DNA of 64,000 nucleotides from Mycobacterium rhizamassiliense (GTDB taxonomy: Bacteria > Actinomycetota > Actinomycetes > Mycobacteriales > Mycobacteriaceae), in NCBI RefSeq assembly GCF_900157375.1, contig NZ_LT721901.1, forward strand, positions 4,545,685 to 4,609,684, read 5' to 3'. Within the stretch, counting starts at the first letter, position 1, and the number at the start of each line of letters is the position of its first letter. Position numbers and translations under genes: made by a program. Below are positions 56,392-64,000 of the stretch, in pieces. Below the pieces are notes generated by a model that saw only the letters and a list, made by a program, of their open reading frames with translations, was not told the origin of the DNA and searched no databases.

Positions 56392-58680
56392 TCAGGCCTC
56401 CTTGGTGATCAGCTTTTGCAGCGCCACCCGGTCTTGCGCCAGCAATTCGGCGATGCGCGGCTTGTTCACCTCGGCGACGATGATCTCGCCGACCTCCGGA
56501 TAGACCTGGCTGAAGATGCCGTGCGACTTCATCTTCTCGGTCTGATAGAGGTTGTCTTCCGTCGGCGTCACGTAGTACACCGCGTCGGCCTTGAAGCGAT
56601 GCACCAGCCAGAGGTGGATGAGCGTCATCAGCCGCTTCTGGCGCAGCTTTTCGGCGAAGGTGTTCTGGTCGCGCACCTGCAGGATGCTGCGGCCGTGCCG
56701 GTCCTTGATCGGGTCGACGACGACGTTGGCCAGCTGCTCGTCCCCGCCGCCGTAGATCCCGAGTTCGAGTACGTCGGAGCCGGCGCGGCGCGGTCGCAGC
56801 GTCACCCGCAGCTGCTCGTCCAGGTGGTAGTTCTCGCTCCACAGCGCCAGCCATTCCTCGAGCAGCTTCTTGGGCACTTCGGTCTGCGTGAGGTGCTGAT
56901 GCTGCGTCGAGCCCTTGCCCATCGCCTTGGTGGTCGCGGTGCGGCCCGACGACGCGGCCAGTGCCGCGTCGCTGCGGGGCCCGCCCACCAGCGTCTGCGG
57001 CGTCCGGTAGGGCGACTCGACGAGGCGCATCTTGCGCTGCAGGCGCGCCAGCGCCAGCATGCCGTCCTGCCGCAGGTTGGTGGCGAACTCCTCGGCGGCG
57101 ACGCCGTCGATCTGGTGACCGCCGTAGGTGATGAAGTTGAAGACGAAGCCCATCTTGCCGATCTCGGCCGGGAACTGCTTCATCTCCTCGTCGCTCATGC
57201 CGGTCGTGTCCCAGTTGAACGATGGCGAGAGGTTGTAGGCCAGCATCTGGTCGGGGAACTCGGCGTGGATCGCGTCGGCGAATTCTTTGGCGTCGGCGAG
57301 GTCCGCCGTCTTGGTCTCCATCCAGAGGATGTCGGCGAACGGCGCGGCGGCCAACGACTTGGCGATGGCGTACGGGATGCCGCCGCGGATCTGGTAGTAG
57401 CCCTCGGGGGTCTTCGCCAGCTCGCAGTCCCACGACGGGTCGACGCCCAGCTCCTTGGCCTTCGCCCGGGCGGTATACAACGATGCGCGGGCGGCGAATT
57501 GCCGCCACTCGTCGGGGCTCATGCTCGGCGGGTCGTCGTCCCTCTCGCCGAATTCGAGCACCTCCGCGACGGCTTCGCCGTAGGTCATCAGTCCGGCGTC
57601 GTCCTCCCAGGCCGCGACGAACCGGGACTCGACTTGGTCGAAGGCATCGTCGATGGTGTTCTCGCCGTTCTCCCGCCACTGCGTGACCGCCTCGGCGGCC
57701 AGGCCCAGGATGCCTTGGCGCTCAAGCCAAGCGTTGGCGGTGCCGTACTCGCCCTCGGCGAGCGCGTAGAGCTGGTGGCCGTTGAGTTCCGTGGCGCCCA
57801 GCTCGTAGAACTGGCGCACGAGTGCCAGGAAGCAGGCCTTGTACGACGGGATGGTGAGGTTGGTGACGCCGAGCAGGAACGGCTGATCGCGCTCGTCGGC
57901 GCGGCTGTCGATCAGGTTGGCCGCTTCGGCGTCGGTGCGGGCCACGATGATGCCGGGCACCCGCATGACGTCGAGCTGGAACCGCGCGGCGTTGAGGCGC
58001 TTGATCTGCTCGTCGGACGGCACCAGGACCTTGCCGCCCTGGTGCCCGCATTTCTTGGTGCCGGGCCGCTGGTCCTCGATGTGGTACCCCGGCACGCCGA
58101 CCTCGACGAAGCGCCGGATCAGGTTGCGCACGTGCGGGTCACCGCCGTGACCAGTGTCGGCGTCGGCGATGATGAACGGCCGGAAGTCGTACTCGCGGGC
58201 CGTCGCGCGCTGCTGTTCGCTCATGTTCAGCCGCTGGTAGTGCTGGTTGCGGTCGGCGGTGAGCAGGGCGCGCACCAGCACCGCGGCATCGTCGGGCACC
58301 TGGCTCAGGGGATAGCTGGCGAGGTCGGGCCCGGGGTCCTCGGTGGTGGAGCCCTTGGCCGAGGTCGCCCAACCGCCGAGGTAGATGCCCTCGATGCCCA
58401 TCCGCTTCATGCTCACGGCCTGGCCCGGCGAGTAGGGGCCGAAGGTGGTGATGCTCTTCTTCTCTGCGAACAGCTCGCGCAGGCGGGGGTAGAAAGCCGT
58501 TGCCGCCTCGCGTGCGACGGTGTAGTCGGTCGGGATCGTGCCGCGTTGCTCCGCTACCTGCCGGGCCGTGTAGAGGCGAATGATCCCGGCGAAGCGCGGG
58601 TCGTCAAAGTACCGCTGCGTGGCGGCGACGTCTTGTTCGAACGGTGCGGGGACTTCAGTGTCCGCGTCGATGATGGCCAT
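56392..58680 (-). CDS. aceA: Isocitrate lyase, long form (ICL2/AceA type)
   Basis: A 762-residue isocitrate lyase, which splits isocitrate to glyoxylate and succinate in the glyoxylate shunt and also acts in the methylcitrate cycle in mycobacteria. The catalytic loop is KKCGHQGGKVLVP with Cys211; PFIIADADTGHGG carries metal and substrate residues, and YNLSPSFNW is present in the second barrel half. The C-terminal extra domain (about residues 600-762, QLRVTLRPRR... and VYYVTPTEDN) marks the ICL2 form, which is broken in two in M. tuberculosis H37Rv but intact here. ATG at 58680; a TTG eight codons upstream is rejected. Confidence 0.93.
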   Translation of the reverse strand: MAIIDADTEVPAPFEQDVAATQRYFDDPRFAGIIRLYTARQVAEQRGTIPTDYTVAREAATAFYPRLRELFAEKKSITTFGPYSPGQAVSMKRMGIEGIYLGGWATSAKGSTTEDPGPDLASYPLSQVPDDAAVLVRALLTADRNQHYQRLNMSEQQRATAREYDFRPFIIADADTGHGGDPHVRNLIRRFVEVGVPGYHIEDQRPGTKKCGHQGGKVLVPSDEQIKRLNAARFQLDVMRVPGIIVARTDAEAANLIDSRADERDQPFLLGVTNLTIPSYKACFLALVRQFYELGATELNGHQLYALAEGEYGTANAWLERQGILGLAAEAVTQWRENGENTIDDAFDQVESRFVAAWEDDAGLMTYGEAVAEVLEFGERDDDPPSMSPDEWRQFAARASLYTARAKAKELGVDPSWDCELAKTPEGYYQIRGGIPYAIAKSLAAAPFADILWMETKTADLADAKEFADAIHAEFPDQMLAYNLSPSFNWDTTGMSDEEMKQFPAEIGKMGFVFNFITYGGHQIDGVAAEEFATNLRQDGMLALARLQRKMRLVESPYRTPQTLVGGPRSDAALAASSGRTATTKAMGKGSTQHQHLTQTEVPKKLLEEWLALWSENYHLDEQLRVTLRPRRAGSDVLELGIYGGGDEQLANVVVDPIKDRHGRSILQVRDQNTFAEKLRQKRLMTLIHLWLVHRFKADAVYYVTPTEDNLYQTEKMKSHGIFSQVYPEVGEIIVAEVNKPRIAELLAQDRVALQKLITKEA

Positions 58681-59046
58681 GGCCTTTTGCTCCTCTTCCA
58701 GCACGATTCCGCTGAACGTGAGTCTAGCCCCGGACCGGAGAGTTCAATCATTGCCCGATGATGAGATTCCGACGGGACCAAAGCTGTTGTCAGACGCCGT
58801 ACTCCAACCCGCCGGGCGCCATGACCGGCCGCGCGCGCTGATGCGACGACGGCGCTGTGACGGCTGTTTCGAGTGCGAACACGTCAAACACGTTGGAGCG
58901 CAGGGTGTTTCGATGGCCAGTGGATGCCGGCCTGGCGGTTCGTCGTCGCCGGCAGTCAACCTGTGCGTCAGTGCGTAGCAAACTGGATCCGCCTGTAAAT
59001 AAAAGAAGACTGCCACAATCAGCAAACATTGGGTAGAGTCACCGCT
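58681..59046. other. Intergenic region between aceA and the 59047 gene
   Basis: About 366 nt between divergent genes. It holds the TAGAGT box of the rightward gene at 59034-59039. A GCAAAC-containing stretch near 59021-59027 faintly resembles sites of the RamB regulator of acetate genes, but the match is too poor to call. No gene-like open frame was seen. Confidence 0.5.
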
Positions 59047-59421
59047 GTGCAGACGGAGTTGCGCTATGAGCGTTGGTATGTGCTGCTGTCAACGCCGCTG
59101 GGGCTAGGGCCTAAGAGCAGCGAGGTGCGGGTCCAGGACGGGACCCTGCACGTGAAGATGGGCTGGGCGTTCGACGCCCATATCCCGGTCGCATCGATCA
59201 CTAATGCCGAGGTGAGGCAGGAGCGCACGTTCACCGCGGGCGTGCACTACTCGAGCGGCCGCTGGCGGGTCAACGGCTCGGGCAAAGGGCTGGTGACCCT
59301 GACGATCGAACCGCCGGTGCCGGCGAAAGCCGTGCTGCGGTCGGTGCAACTGCGCTCGTTGGTGGTCAGCGTGACCGATCCGGAGGCGCTGATCGCCGCG
59401 TGCACCTCGGCCCGCGCCTAG
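59047..59421 (+). CDS. Conserved mycobacterial hypothetical protein (124 aa)
   Basis: A 124-residue beta-rich soluble protein (ELRYERWYVLLSTPLGLGPKSS; VKMGWAFDAHIPVASI; GVHYSSGRWRVNGSGKGLVTL), resembling a PH-like family found throughout mycobacteria, of unknown function. The GTG start at 59047 is fixed by a TAGAGT box 7 nt upstream (leaderless); a TTG at 59029 is rejected. Stop shares CTAG with the convergent MBL gene. Confidence 0.75.
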   Translation: MQTELRYERWYVLLSTPLGLGPKSSEVRVQDGTLHVKMGWAFDAHIPVASITNAEVRQERTFTAGVHYSSGRWRVNGSGKGLVTLTIEPPVPAKAVLRSVQLRSLVVSVTDPEALIAACTSARA

Positions 59422-60191
59422 CCAGAAGTCGAGGCCGCACGTCGGCTCAACCACTCCCGCTGGCGACGGATGAATTCCGCGTCGACGACTTTGCCGTGTC
59501 CGGGAACGTAGACGGCGTCGGGTCCGTCGACCGCAAGCAACCGGTCCAGGGTCGCCGGCCACGCCGCCAGATCGGAATCGGCATCGATATACGGGTCGGC
59601 GGACTCCTCGACGAGATCGCCGGTGAACACCACGACGGGCCCGTTGTCCCCGTCGCGCCCGGGCGCGGTCACGACCAGATCGGACGAGGTATGGCCCCGG
59701 CCCGGGTGCGTGATCGTCACGGCGCGGTCGCCGAGGTCGATCACCGCGTCGTACACGGCGTGCCGTGGCGGACGCAGCGCCGCGATCGCGCGGTCGATCT
59801 CTGCGGCGCCCGCCCCGTAGCTGAGCGCCTGGTGGCGGATTTCGCCGGTATTCGACGACAGATAATCGACAACGTCGGGCGCGCAGTAGACGTCGGCGTC
59901 GGTGAACCACGCCGAACCAAGGACATGGTCGAAGTGCTTGTGCGTCAACACAATATGAGTGATCGGACGTCCGGCGAGCTCACGGGCGTCACTGTCGATC
60001 GCGGCCGCCTCCGTGAGCGTGGTGCCACTATCGATAAGCAGTGCCCCGGCCCTGCCCGAGACTAGCCCGACCGTGACATCGCAGAACGCCAGCCGACAGC
60101 GATGCACGCTGGGGGTCAGCCGCTCCCACGCGAAGTGCACAGGATGAAAGGTAGCGCTGCAATTGCGTCCGAAAAAGTACCATTCGCTCAT
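59418..60191 (-). CDS. Metallo-beta-lactamase-fold hydrolase
   Basis: A 257-residue MBL-fold enzyme with the zinc motif THKHFDHVLG, further ligands in HPGRGHTSSDLVV and FTGDLVEESADPY, and VPGHGKVVDAEF. It probably binds two metals and hydrolyses a thioester, lactone or similar. The start ATG (minus) at 60191 overlaps an ATG on the other strand at 60190 in CATG. The longer frame to 60389 lies over the pseudogene. Confidence 0.85.
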   Translation of the reverse strand: MSEWYFFGRNCSATFHPVHFAWERLTPSVHRCRLAFCDVTVGLVSGRAGALLIDSGTTLTEAAAIDSDARELAGRPITHIVLTHKHFDHVLGSAWFTDADVYCAPDVVDYLSSNTGEIRHQALSYGAGAAEIDRAIAALRPPRHAVYDAVIDLGDRAVTITHPGRGHTSSDLVVTAPGRDGDNGPVVVFTGDLVEESADPYIDADSDLAAWPATLDRLLAVDGPDAVYVPGHGKVVDAEFIRRQREWLSRRAASTSG

Positions 60192-60913
60192 GGGGCGGAG
60201 ACTGCGATGAACTCTTGTCGCGGCCGCTGTCACGGTCGCGCTGGCCACGGTGGCCGCGGGGGTGTTCTGGTACCGGCAGACCACCGGTGGGCTGGCCACC
60301 ACCCCGGCCCGGCCCGCGTCACCGGTCAAGTTCATCGGGACCCACGTCGTCACCGTGGTGGCGGTCGACGCTAACGGGCACCCGGCCAACGGTTATCGGG
60401 TGGCGTCCGAGTCGCCGGACCCGGGCAGCGTCACGGAGGTTTCTGGCTGCGACGCATCGCGGGCGGCGATCGCCGACAACATCTACTCCTGTGCGCCCAG
60501 CGCCGCCGGGGCCGACGTGTGTTGGCCGTCCGGGCAGCGGAATCTGCTGTGTCTCATCGACCCATGGGCCAAGACCCCTTCGCCAGGTGGTGCAGAGCGG
60601 TCCGCTGCCCGCCGTGCACCCGACGGCCACGCCGGCCCCTTTCGCCCTGCAACTCGACGACGGCACCCAATGCCGCTTGCGCAACGGGGGCGCCTGGGGA
60701 GGGCGCGACGACGGCCTGGTCGGTGCGTACGGTTGCCCGTTCGAGTCCCCGGCGGTGCTCGTCGCCGTTTCCGCCAACCCCGGCGCCCCGGCGATCGACC
60801 GATCCCAGGCCCTCTGGACCGTCAAGGTCGGCGCGCTCGGGGCCGGTGGGGCCCACTTTCCGCCTCCCCAGGCGCACACGGTGACCACCGCGTGGTTCGC
60901 GGGCGACGCCTGA
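60190..60913 (+). pseudogene. Broken paralogue of the 29555 lipoprotein
   Basis: Homologous along its length to the intact gene at 29555-30211: shared blocks include QLDDGTQCRLRNGGAWGGRDDG, VGAYGC, LWTVKVGALGAGGAHFPPPQ and TTAWFAGDA. Two lesions are visible. After an ATG and the codons for GRRLR, an in-frame TGA (60208-60210) precedes the membrane segment LVAAAVTVALATVAAG. A CCCC run at 60575-60578 has one C too many: reading ACC-CTT instead restores TLRQVVQSGPLPAVHP in the family frame. No alternative start gives the signal sequence. Sequencing error at the C-run is possible, but the TGA is separate. Confidence 0.75.
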
Positions 60914-60919
60914 GCGGGA

Positions 60920-60949
60920 TTGACGTGTCGGAAATTCCCGACGTATATT
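60920..60949 (+). promoter_or_regulatory. arsR-type gene promoter, leaderless, with short inverted repeat
   Basis: TTGACG (60920-60925) and TATATT (60944-60949) are 18 nt apart, and the GTG start follows 7 nt later. Between the boxes GTCGG (60927-60931) and CCGAC (60938-60942) form a small inverted repeat that could be the autoregulatory site of the encoded ArsR protein. Confidence 0.65.
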
Positions 60950-60956
60950 GCGGGGC

Positions 60957-61271
60957 GTGGCGACGTCCGATCGCGTCTTTCTCGCGTTGGCTAATCCGGT
61001 GCGACGCGAACTGCTGGAAATCCTCGCCGCGCGGGAGCTGTCGGCGGGAGAGCTCAGCGACCGCTTCAAGCTCAGCCGACCGGCCGTCGCCGAGCACCTC
61101 AAGGTGTTGCGGGATGCGGGGCTGGTCGCCGACGAGCCCCAGGGCCGGCGACGCATCTACCGCCTGACCGCCGAGCCATTGGCCGAGCTCGAACAGTGGC
61201 TGCATCCGTTCGAAAAGTTCTGGCGCGCAAGGCTTGCCGTGCTCGCCAAGGCAGCAGAGGAGCTGGAATGA
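60957..61271 (+). CDS. ArsR-family transcriptional regulator
   Basis: A 104-residue winged-helix repressor: DRVFLALANPVRRELLEILAARELSAGELSDRFKLSRPAVAEHLKVLRDAGLVADEPQGRRRIYRL, then a short WLHPFEKFW dimer helix. No Cys metal site (no CxC in the recognition helix), so it belongs to the non-metal group usually paired with SRPBCC proteins. GTG start leaderless. Its stop overlaps the SRPBCC ATG (ATGA). Confidence 0.88.
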   Translation: MATSDRVFLALANPVRRELLEILAARELSAGELSDRFKLSRPAVAEHLKVLRDAGLVADEPQGRRRIYRLTAEPLAELEQWLHPFEKFWRARLAVLAKAAEELE

Positions 61272-61672
61272 ACGAGGCCTCGACACCGGACACGATTCGG
61301 GTGGACCAATTCGTCGCGGCGCCGCCGGAGAAGGTGTGGCGCCTGTTGACCGAGCCCGAGCTGTTGCGACTCTGGTGGGCCGAGGGTCAGGTGGCCGCGG
61401 TGGTCGGCCATCAATTCACCCTCGACATGCCCGGCTACGGTAAACAACCCTGCAAGGTGCTCCAGGTCGATCCCCCACACCGGTTCGTCTATACCTTCAC
61501 CCCGGCGTGGACCCTGACCTGGCGCCTGGAGCCAGAGGGCACCGGCACTCGAATATTCTTGGAACACAGCGGTTTTGATCTGAACGACAAGCGGATGGCC
61601 GACGCGTTCGAGCGCATGGGCACCGGATGGCGCGATGTCGTTCTCCCCCGCCTCGCCGCGGCCGCCGGCTAG
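61268..61672 (+). CDS. SRPBCC/AHSA1-like protein
   Basis: A 134-residue helix-grip protein of the Aha1/CalC group: IRVDQFVAAPPEKVWRLLTEPELLRLWWAEG, YGKQPCKVLQVDPPHRFVYTFTPAWTLTWRLEPEG, and RMGTGWRDVVLPRL. ArsR-SRPBCC pairs are common in actinobacteria, with the SRPBCC partner thought to bind the inducing ligand or protein client. Translationally coupled to the regulator; the oxidoreductase follows by 19 nt. Confidence 0.85.
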   Translation: MNEASTPDTIRVDQFVAAPPEKVWRLLTEPELLRLWWAEGQVAAVVGHQFTLDMPGYGKQPCKVLQVDPPHRFVYTFTPAWTLTWRLEPEGTGTRIFLEHSGFDLNDKRMADAFERMGTGWRDVVLPRLAAAAG

Positions 61673-61691
61673 GCATAGGAAAGGAAACGCG

Positions 61692-62696
61692 ATGCGCGCA
61701 GTGGTGATCACCAAGCAAGGCGACCCGTCGGTGTTGCAGGTGCAGCAGCGCCCGGACCCGCCACCGCCGGGCCCGGGTCAGCTGCGGGTCGCGGTGCGTG
61801 CCGCCGGCGTGAACTTCGCCGACCACCTCGCACGCGTCGGGCTCTATCCCGACGCGCCGAAACTTCCCGCGGTGGTGGGCTACGAGGTTGCCGGCACCGT
61901 CGAGGCCGTCGGCGACGGCGTCGACGCCAGCCGCGTCGGCGAACGAGTCTTGGCCGGAACACGTTTTGGCGGCTACGCGGAAATCGTCAACGTGGCGGCC
62001 AGCGACTCGGTGACACTGCCCGACGCGCTCAGCTTCGAGCAGGGCGCCGCGGTGCCGGTCAACTACGCCACCGCATGGGCGGCGCTGCACGGCTACGGGT
62101 CGCTGCGCGCCGGCGAGCGGGTGCTGATTCACGCCGCCGCCGGTGGCGTCGGCATCGCCGCCGTCCAATTCGCGAAGGCGGCCGGGGCGGAAGTGCACGG
62201 CACCTCCTCGCCGGGGAAACACGCGAGGCTCGCTGAGCTCGGCGTCGACCGCGCGATCGACTACCGCCGCGACGGCTGGTGGAAGGGCCTGGGCCCCTAC
62301 GATTTGGTCCTCGACGCGCTCGGCGGAACCTCGCTGCGGCGGTCCTACGCGCTGCTGCGGCCGGGCGGAAGGCTTGTCGGGTACGGGGTTTCGAACCTTC
62401 AGGAGGGTGAGAAGCGCTCGCTGCGCCGGGCCGCGCCGCAGGCGCTGGCGATGCTGCGGGGCTTCAACCTGCTCGACCAACTCTCGGAGTCCAAGGCCGT
62501 CATCGGCCTGAACATGCTGCGGCTGTGGGACGACCGCGGCACCCTGGAGCCGTGGATCAGCCCGCTCACCGAGGCGTTGCACGACGGCACCGTCTCCCCC
62601 GTCGTGCACGCCGCCGTGCCGTTCGACGAGGCGCCCGCCGCGCATCGGATCCTGGCCGCGCGGGAGAACATCGGCAAGGTCGTGCTGGTGCCGTGA
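61692..62696 (+). CDS. Quinone oxidoreductase-like MDR protein
   Basis: A 334-residue zinc-free MDR enzyme: MRAVVITKQGDPSVLQVQQ, VNYATAWAALHGYGSLRAGERVLIHAAAGGVGIAAVQFAKAAGAEVHG (NADPH loop) and YDLVLDALGG. It probably reduces quinones or enones with NADPH. AAGGAAA lies 7 nt before the ATG. The operon position after ArsR and SRPBCC genes suggests induction by the same ligand. Confidence 0.87.
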   Translation: MRAVVITKQGDPSVLQVQQRPDPPPPGPGQLRVAVRAAGVNFADHLARVGLYPDAPKLPAVVGYEVAGTVEAVGDGVDASRVGERVLAGTRFGGYAEIVNVAASDSVTLPDALSFEQGAAVPVNYATAWAALHGYGSLRAGERVLIHAAAGGVGIAAVQFAKAAGAEVHGTSSPGKHARLAELGVDRAIDYRRDGWWKGLGPYDLVLDALGGTSLRRSYALLRPGGRLVGYGVSNLQEGEKRSLRRAAPQALAMLRGFNLLDQLSESKAVIGLNMLRLWDDRGTLEPWISPLTEALHDGTVSPVVHAAVPFDEAPAAHRILAARENIGKVVLVP

Positions 62697-62739
62697 GCTG
62701 ACGCGTTTGGGCGGCCGCGGCGCTGGCTATCTTCCCAGC

Positions 62740-63183
62740 ATGGCTGTCTCCGATTCCCGCGAACTCGTCATCGAGGCGACCCCCGACGAGATCATGGACG
62801 TGCTGTTCGACATCGAAGCACTGCCCGAATGGTCGTCGGTCCACCAGAAGGTCGAGGTCCTCGAACGCGACGCCCAGGGGCATCCGAGCAAGTCCCGACA
62901 GGTCGTCAAGATCGTGGGAGTCAGCGACGACCAGGTGCTGGCCTACACGGTGCACGACGACGGGGTGAGCTGGAAGCTGGTGAGCGCCAAACAGCAACGC
63001 GCACAAGACGCGCGGTACACGCTCACACCCGACGGCGACTCCACCCGGCTGCGATTCGATCTCTCGGTGGACCTCACGGTGCCGGTGCCCGGCTTCCTGG
63101 TCAAAAAGGGCGCCAAGGGACTGATGGACACCGCCACCAAGGGTCTGCGGAAGCGAGTGCTCGAAGTCAAAAAGGGCGGCTAG
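62740..63183 (+). CDS. SRPBCC-family protein
   Basis: A 147-residue helix-grip protein: RELVIEATPDEIMDVLFDIEALPEWSSVHQKVEVLER, then VLAYTVHDDGVSWKLVSAKQQR and LRFDLSVDLTVPVPGFLVKKGAKGLMDTATKGLRKRV. This type resembles the mycobacterial polyketide-cyclase/coenzyme Q-binding family. TATCTT (62728-62733) lies 6 nt before the ATG (leaderless), so it has its own promoter just after the oxidoreductase. Confidence 0.85.
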   Translation: MAVSDSRELVIEATPDEIMDVLFDIEALPEWSSVHQKVEVLERDAQGHPSKSRQVVKIVGVSDDQVLAYTVHDDGVSWKLVSAKQQRAQDARYTLTPDGDSTRLRFDLSVDLTVPVPGFLVKKGAKGLMDTATKGLRKRVLEVKKGG

Positions 63184-63224
63184 ACCGCTATCTTCTTTGC
63201 CCGCGGTTGGTCACACTGGTCGGT

Positions 63225-63749
63225 ATGAAGTACGTCGCGGCGCATCGCATCGCGGTGGCCGTCATCGGGCTGGCCTTGGCAGGCTCGGGGGTCACCAGTG
63301 CCGCGCCGGGCGCTCCCCTGACGATCAGCAGTCCCGCATTCGCCGACGGCGCGCCCATACCCTCGCTGTACACCTGCAAAGGGATGGACATGTCCCCACC
63401 TCTGACCTGGTCGGCGCCGTCGGGAGCGGCCCTCGTGGTCGACGACCCTGATGCCCCTGGCGGGATGTACATCCACTGGATTGTGGTCGGAATCGCCCCG
63501 GGTTCGGGCAGCGTCGTCGATGGCGGGACTCCACGTGGCGGGGTCACGCTGCCGAACTCCGCCGGCGAGAGTTTGTACGGCGGGCCATGTCCGCCGCCCG
63601 GTAGCGGAGCGCACCACTATCGGTTCACGTTGTATCAGCTGCCTAACGATTACCAGCTTCCCGGCGGGCTGGCAGGCGTGCAGGCCGCGCAGGCCATCGC
63701 CGGCGCCGCGACCGGACAGGCGCAGCTGACCGGAACGTTCAGCAGATAA
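63225..63749 (+). CDS. Secreted PEBP (YbhB/YbcL) family protein
   Basis: A 174-residue exported phosphatidylethanolamine-binding-like protein. The signal peptide runs to about residue 27 (SAA before PGAPLT). The anion-binding blocks are YTCKGMDMSPPLTWS, DDPDAPGGMYIHWIVVGI and YGGPCPPPGSGAHHYRFTLYQL, with the conserved His residues. Function in bacteria is unclear; mycobacterial members have been suggested as lipoprotein-like or kinase-inhibitor relatives. Confidence 0.87.
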   Translation: MKYVAAHRIAVAVIGLALAGSGVTSAAPGAPLTISSPAFADGAPIPSLYTCKGMDMSPPLTWSAPSGAALVVDDPDAPGGMYIHWIVVGIAPGSGSVVDGGTPRGGVTLPNSAGESLYGGPCPPPGSGAHHYRFTLYQLPNDYQLPGGLAGVQAAQAIAGAATGQAQLTGTFSR

Positions 63750-63753
63750 TCGG

Positions 63754-64000
63754 CTAGCGGTCGTCCAGGATCTGATACGCGGCATTGTACCCGGGGGTGA
63801 ACGTGATGCCCGGTCCCCCATGGCATCCCGCGCCGCCGAGGTAGAGGCCGTCGATGCCGATCGGCATGTCCAGGAAGCCGGTCGGGCCGGGGCGGTTGGG
63901 CCCCATCAGGTCCGGGTGCAACAGCCCGTGGCAGAAGTCGCCCGCGGGCGCGCCGAACATCGTGTTCATGTGATAGGGCGCGAACACGATGTGGCGGATC
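63754..64000 (-). CDS. CrtI/phytoene-desaturase-like FAD oxidoreductase (3' part)
   Basis: The last 80 or so residues of a larger protein that enters from the right edge. MPIGIDGLYLGGAGCHGGPGITFTPGYNAAYQILDD is the C-terminal FAD-binding signature of phytoene-desaturase-like NAD(P)/FAD oxidoreductases. No start lies in the window. Identity beyond the family cannot be given. Confidence 0.75.
   Translation of the reverse strand, partial: IRHIVFAPYHMNTMFGAPAGDFCHGLLHPDLMGPNRPGPTGFLDMPIGIDGLYLGGAGCHGGPGITFTPGYNAAYQILDDR

Noticed and set aside
56416..58761. 781-codon open frame antisense to isocitrate lyase
   Set aside because: It mirrors the real gene; long antisense frames are expected in high-GC coding DNA, and the translation shows no domain and many Arg/His/Val runs.
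59012..59030. Possible RamB-like site upstream of aceA
   Set aside because: Only the GCAAA core fits, at over 330 nt from the aceA start; too weak to call.

Overview
The window is high-GC actinobacterial DNA. The genes point to a nontuberculous Mycobacterium, probably slow-growing and close to the M. avium complex: a furA-katG pair, a long-form isocitrate lyase of the ICL2 type, three secreted cutinase-like esterases, seven proteins of the F420/deazaflavin families, an L,D-transpeptidase, a fatty acyl-AMP ligase, a Tat-exported DUF1906 protein and a GH16 protein resembling M. tuberculosis Rv0315. The species is an inference. No tRNA, rRNA, CRISPR array, insertion sequence or phage gene was seen. 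Many genes start about 6-7 nt after a TANNNT box, the mark of leaderless transcription in mycobacteria.

Layout. 0.2-7.3 kb: small conserved protein, LLM oxidoreductase, two cutinases, GT1-like glycosyltransferase, EamA transporter, thioredoxin-fold protein, PPOX protein, methyltransferase. 7.5-11.6 kb: L,D-transpeptidase, then furA and katG followed by a strong hairpin. 11.7-13.4 kb: alpha/beta hydrolase and DUF1906 protein. 13.6-17.5 kb: an envelope-type cluster (GT4 glycosyltransferase, methyltransferase and alpha/alpha-toroid protein with overlapping ends, plus a convergent second methyltransferase) behind a consensus TATAAT promoter that carries an inverted-repeat operator. 17.6-27.2 kb: a cutinase and a TetR gene, then two converging operons, AhpD-like/GntR/SDR on + and fused acyl-CoA dehydrogenase/HpaB-type oxygenase/two LLM enzymes on -. 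This last set looks like a catabolic module for an unknown CoA-linked substrate. It is the best candidate in the window for an undescribed system.

27.3-41.2 kb: a small membrane operon behind an orphan TetR-type operator, GH16 protein, lipoprotein, LLM enzyme, two oxidoreductase/methyltransferase genes, an amino-acid permease, an alpha/beta hydrolase whose only sensible start codon is ATC, divergent aldehyde dehydrogenase and iron-alcohol dehydrogenase, an epimerase and a CDF metal exporter. 41.4-53.3 kb: acyl-CoA-dehydrogenase-like flavoenzyme, NYN/YacP-like protein, nitronate monooxygenase, DUF4333 lipoprotein, tpx, two DJ-1/PfpI genes, Ddn-like and SnoaL-like proteins, SDR, DUF2071 protein, an orphan fatty acyl-AMP ligase with its downstream membrane gene, and a beta-lactamase-family lipoprotein.

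53.5-64 kb: SRPBCC proteins, a Gln-rich membrane protein, an LLM paralogue, a lipoprotein with 51-bp tandem repeats, isocitrate lyase, an MBL-fold hydrolase, a pseudogene with two lesions whose intact paralogue lies at 29.6 kb, an ArsR-SRPBCC-oxidoreductase group, a PEBP-like protein, and the 3' end of a CrtI-like oxidoreductase cut by the window edge. Much of the gene content is redox and lipid metabolism plus cell-envelope and secreted proteins, as is usual for the genus.
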